From positions 60,354,773-60,418,772 of the forward strand of contig OW804095.1 in the NCBI GenBank assembly GCA_942159475.1: a DNA stretch of 64,000 bases. The letters are read 5' to 3'. The notes under the pieces were generated by a model. The model ran no database searches. It worked only from the letters and a program-made list of their open reading frames with translations, and was not told where the DNA came from. Below are positions 60,298 to 64,000 of this stretch, piece by piece. The stretch's first letter is position 1; each line of letters begins with the position of its first letter. The stretch is from Sthenelais limicola (taxonomy: Eukaryota > Annelida > Polychaeta > Phyllodocida > Sigalionidae). Made by a program: the position numbers and the translations under genes.

Positions 60298-63200
60298 CTC
60301 CGGAGCAATATTTCTTCCAATTTTGAATTGTATTTTATTTTTCTTGAATGATTGAATGAATTATATTATCTGGGAATAGAACTAGAAGCATGCTATGTAT
60401 GAAAGGTGTTTCTGTCTCCGAAAGTGCACTTGAAGTTTGAATGTGATCACTGTAACCTAGGAAATTTATATTGGCCGAGATCTCAAGAACCGTTCCTTCT
60501 GATAAATAGTCAACTTAGGCAATTATGAATTTAAATTGTGTAGCCGTTCTCCTTATATGTATAGTCCCACTGATAACATCAGTATTATCAAAACTTAATA
60601 CCGTGAGAGATTTTCTATAGAGATTGTGGTGATAGTGATTGAGCAATTATGCTATAAGCAACTATGTAGTGTAACAGTGTTTGGAAAGTATCAACTTTGC
60701 CTGAATTATTCGCGGTACGGATTTAAGATTTTTTCTCGAAGATTAAGTTTGACATTGATTAAATCAATGGTCCATTCAAGCGCTGTAATTTCTTTCTCGA
60801 CATTTATTGTTCATCTATTGTAATTATGTGTCAGGTCTTGTACGTCCAAACAATTAATTTAGTTTGCATTATCGGTGTCCCGTTCGGTTCTGCAGAACCA
60901 GAGAGATACGATATTATATCTCCAGATAGAACCAATGCAGTCAATAACTTTGCGAGGAAGTTGTAAAAACAAACGTATGAAAATAATATACTTAAAACAG
61001 CATCTAAGTCTTCAATTGGTTTCTTTAAAGAATATTCCCTTTTGACGTGATCATTCCTTTAGGCAGGGTTTTACTGCAATGGAAACCTTTTTTAGTGCTT
61101 AATAGGAGTGTTTTTAAGATAAAATGCGCATACACGGTCTGGTTCATCTTTTAATTAATTTACATCTATTGTTAAGAAATGAAGTTATTTTTCAACACTG
61201 CGTCGTAACAGTGAACCGAAAGAAACTATTTTGGCTTGTGGAAATAGCGAAAATGAAAATAATCTTAACATTCTTTTGGGGTCCAAACACATAGCTTTGA
61301 AAATCCATGCGGTGGTAACGAACAAGATTTTATTATCACCCTGGCAATGTTACACTTTAAATAGAATCAAACATGTCCTTATTTGAACTGGAATTCATCC
61401 GGACTTTCGCTCAACATACACATGAAAACATGTAACAATAACTATCAACACCAAATAATAGAGCTTAGATATCAATTGTATGGTTGTACCAAACACGTGT
61501 ATCACAATCTTAATTATAAGGACATCAAGACTGCAGAAGCGAATATTCTGTATCGCGAATAGATACATATGTACACTAAGAAGGTCTTCCATTATATATG
61601 GGAAGCTTACGATCAAAGCGCCTAATTAATTCGGCGAAGCGACAATTTGTTAGTAATAGTAAAAGAACTACTTATGTATTGATAGCGGAATCTCTGATTT
61701 GCTAATACAAGTATGCGAAAATACGTTATATGTAAAATAATAACCCAAAATGAAACATTCAATGTAAACATTGCTCACAAAGGACCCACGGCAAAGGACA
61801 TGAATCAAATATAAACCTCCTGAGAGAATGACTAGTACAAAATATTAAATGAACGGCACCGATTGAACACAATGTGTAAAACTAATAATATACTGGTCAC
61901 GGACTAACCAGCTATAGATAGATATTTAGGTTACTATCTGACATTATTAGTCTATTTTTAGTAGCTTAAAATTCATTCAAATCACAACGCCATCGGCGTT
62001 TTCTAGAATATTCGTCTATTCCATCGATACTTGATATTTTAATTTTTTTTGCTGACGACTTGACACTAGCAAACCGTTGCTACAACCAGCGCACTTCCTA
62101 GGCAACGCATCGTATTGCCTGGATGAGAATCGATTGGGATAGAAGCCAGTCGTGACGCCACAGTAGGCGTGGCATCAATGACATTCACATGGTAGCAGTC
62201 AAGCTGAGAGGAGGCCACTCGCATTGAAAACATCGATACTTAATATATTCAAATTGCGTCTCTGGCGATAGACATTGCATTCAAGTCACAGACTTTTCCC
62301 CATGTCTGTATGGCAACGTTGATGCCAAGGATATGAAAACTGCAATGCCATGTACGTCTTATCACGTGCATGCAGTTATCTTAATATGTTATGTAAGGTA
62401 TTTTTTAATTCATGTACATTTTATTCTTTACAAGAAATATATATATATATGTGGAGTCCATTCAGACCATCTAAACAGATATACAACAGAACTAATGCAC
62501 CGGGAACGATTCCCTGGGCGATATATGTAACAGGATCTACCTGCCAAGGAGTGGCAACAATCAGATTTCCGAATATGGCTAAGGACTCAAGGAACACCGC
62601 CAGTTAGGAATCCATACCAACAGGTAGAAAACTACAGACAATACAAATGAGCCAGAATTTCTTAGCACAAACTTAGGTGCAATGCACTAAACTTTTCAAT
62701 ACGTCATGTAAATTGTTATACATGTAGTCATACACATGGAACTTACGTTAATCATATCCAATATTTTATACGATGCTAAACGAATTCTATATGCATCGTA
62801 ATGTTTTCTACTCTAGGGATTGATATTTCATCTCACTTAGTCATCACTGTGGTGCTTGGGTCACAATTTTCATCAGAAAGTGCCTCCAGATATCTTAAGG
62901 AACACAAGCAATTGAGAATGATTAATAAGTTTGATTACATGTTTAATGGTGCTTTCGTTTCAGCCCATGTATTACATTTATCAATTGACTCATTCTATAA
63001 CAATTGACAATTTAGCATGGGAAATAACAAGAGCAATGAGGTCCAATGACAAACTTAACAAATATACGTTAGTTATTTTATCACAGATAACTTAAATAAC
63101 CAACACGTGGTGGGTAAATAAATAGTGAGACGTTATCGGAAGATCCAGCAATGAATTCTAAATTCTCAGATCTAATCGTAAGATACTAATCTCGAGTCAA

Positions 63201-63692
63201 AATCCTAGGCGGCATGGGTGGAAGGAAGCTGAACAACATCAATTCAATAAGTAATAAAGACAGGTTCCTATAAGGAGATATAAATGTCCGAAGCCAGGGA
63301 TTAAATTACGCAGAAACTTCACAGGGGCTGCTTCATACATCAAAAAAACCTAACCGACAATATTTTCGGCACACCTTAATTGCAACCACATTGGTTAACA
63401 AGGTGATAGAGCAACAGTATAAAATATAGATATTTTTCTTACACAAAAGGTGTTTTTTAAATCTATTTTAACATCCCATTTAATGAGTTTTAGCAACGCT
63501 TTAGCAACCTTCATGGGACAGATACAGAAATGATGCTCCATGAAAATGCACAAACACTTACGAAGTTGAAATTCTCTTAACAGATTAAGTAAAGAACACT
63601 AGTTATTCTGCGACTAATCTGAAATATACCACCTAAATATTCAACTTTTAACAAAATTTCTAAGGCTTCGTCTGTCCAAAAGAAATACTTAG
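60298..63692. other. 3' flank of CDC20 and intergenic region
   Basis: No gene recognised on either strand, and no canonical AATAAA close to the CDC20 stop. A TA-run sits near 62440-62450. Confidence 0.5.
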
Positions 63693-64000
63693 AAGAGTAA
63701 CATTTTCGTGGTGTCTAACAAACTGAACATCCTAACAAAACGAATTTACAACAAACACCGATCATCGGATATGTCTAAAGCACTCTTTACAACGTACAAG
63801 CAATGTGCCAAGATTTACATGGATGGGGTTAAGAATGAGCAAGTAACCATGTCATGGAAAGGAGACAACGAGGTACAAGACATTTGTTTAGCGAGACAAA
63901 ATGTAACTCGAATTTTATCACAGCACAGTGAATGTTTGGCTGACATATACCCTGTGACAACTGGAAAGATACTGCACATCAAAAACGAACTCAGTGGAAA
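63693..64000 (+). CDS. Partial open frame running off the window, unknown protein
   Basis: After a TAG at 63690-63692 the frame stays open to the window end (102 codons). The first ATG is at 63771 and begins MSKALFTTYKQCAKIYMDGV; it is followed by ...WKGDNEVQDICLARQNVTRI... and ends near HIKNELSG. The composition is protein-like, unlike the surrounding AT-rich DNA. I recognise no family. It may be a first exon, an internal exon or part of a mobile element. Confidence 0.45.

Noticed and set aside
62333..62607. Overlapping frames of 65 and 85 codons
   Set aside because: AT-microsatellite-containing, with no similarity and two competing frames.

Overview
This is eukaryotic nuclear DNA from an animal. 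It is AT-rich, its genes are split by introns with canonical GT-AG borders, and it carries non-coding repeats and a decayed LINE fragment. The two recognisable genes are an amphiphysin/BIN1-type BAR-SH3 protein and the APC/C activator CDC20. The amphiphysin appears to have one short linker without obvious clathrin/AP2 motifs, and the CDC20 lacks the vertebrate KEN box. Both traits fit an invertebrate, perhaps a marine deuterostome, but the phylum cannot be fixed from the sequence alone.

Layout, all recognised genes on the + strand. (1) 1-11.1 kb: no supportable exon. (2) 11.14-20.06 kb: one uninterrupted ~8.9 kb coding exon for a ~2,960-residue, low-complexity, probably disordered protein that I cannot assign to a family; an AATAAA lies 84 nt after its stop. 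(3) 25.4-41.6 kb: fourteen exons of amphiphysin (BAR fold, acidic linker, C-terminal SH3). The first coding exon, which should hold the start Met and the N-terminal amphipathic helix, was not found. A probable alternative terminal exon at 36828-37030 would give a BAR-only isoform. (4) 41.6-45.7 kb: probable long 3' UTR or flank. (5) 46.3-51.2 kb: a repeat island with a 123-bp foldback, a 2.2-kb element with terminal inverted repeats and internal tandem hairpin units, a 1.3-kb element with a scattered 18-bp repeat, and a 222-bp foldback. None encodes a transposase. (6) 54.07-60.30 kb: complete CDC20 in ten exons, with an E2F-type site and a CHR-like element upstream and a broken LINE reverse-transcriptase fragment in intron 3. 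(7) 63.69-64.0 kb: the start of an open frame that runs off the window.

Functionally, amphiphysin senses and bends membranes (BAR) and recruits proline-rich partners (SH3), while CDC20 brings substrates to the APC/C. The two are not functionally linked. The giant protein contains a PxRPxRR sequence matching the published amphiphysin SH3 ligand consensus, and a clathrin-box-like LLSLD. A link to the neighbouring amphiphysin is therefore testable, though such short motifs also arise by chance in a protein this long.
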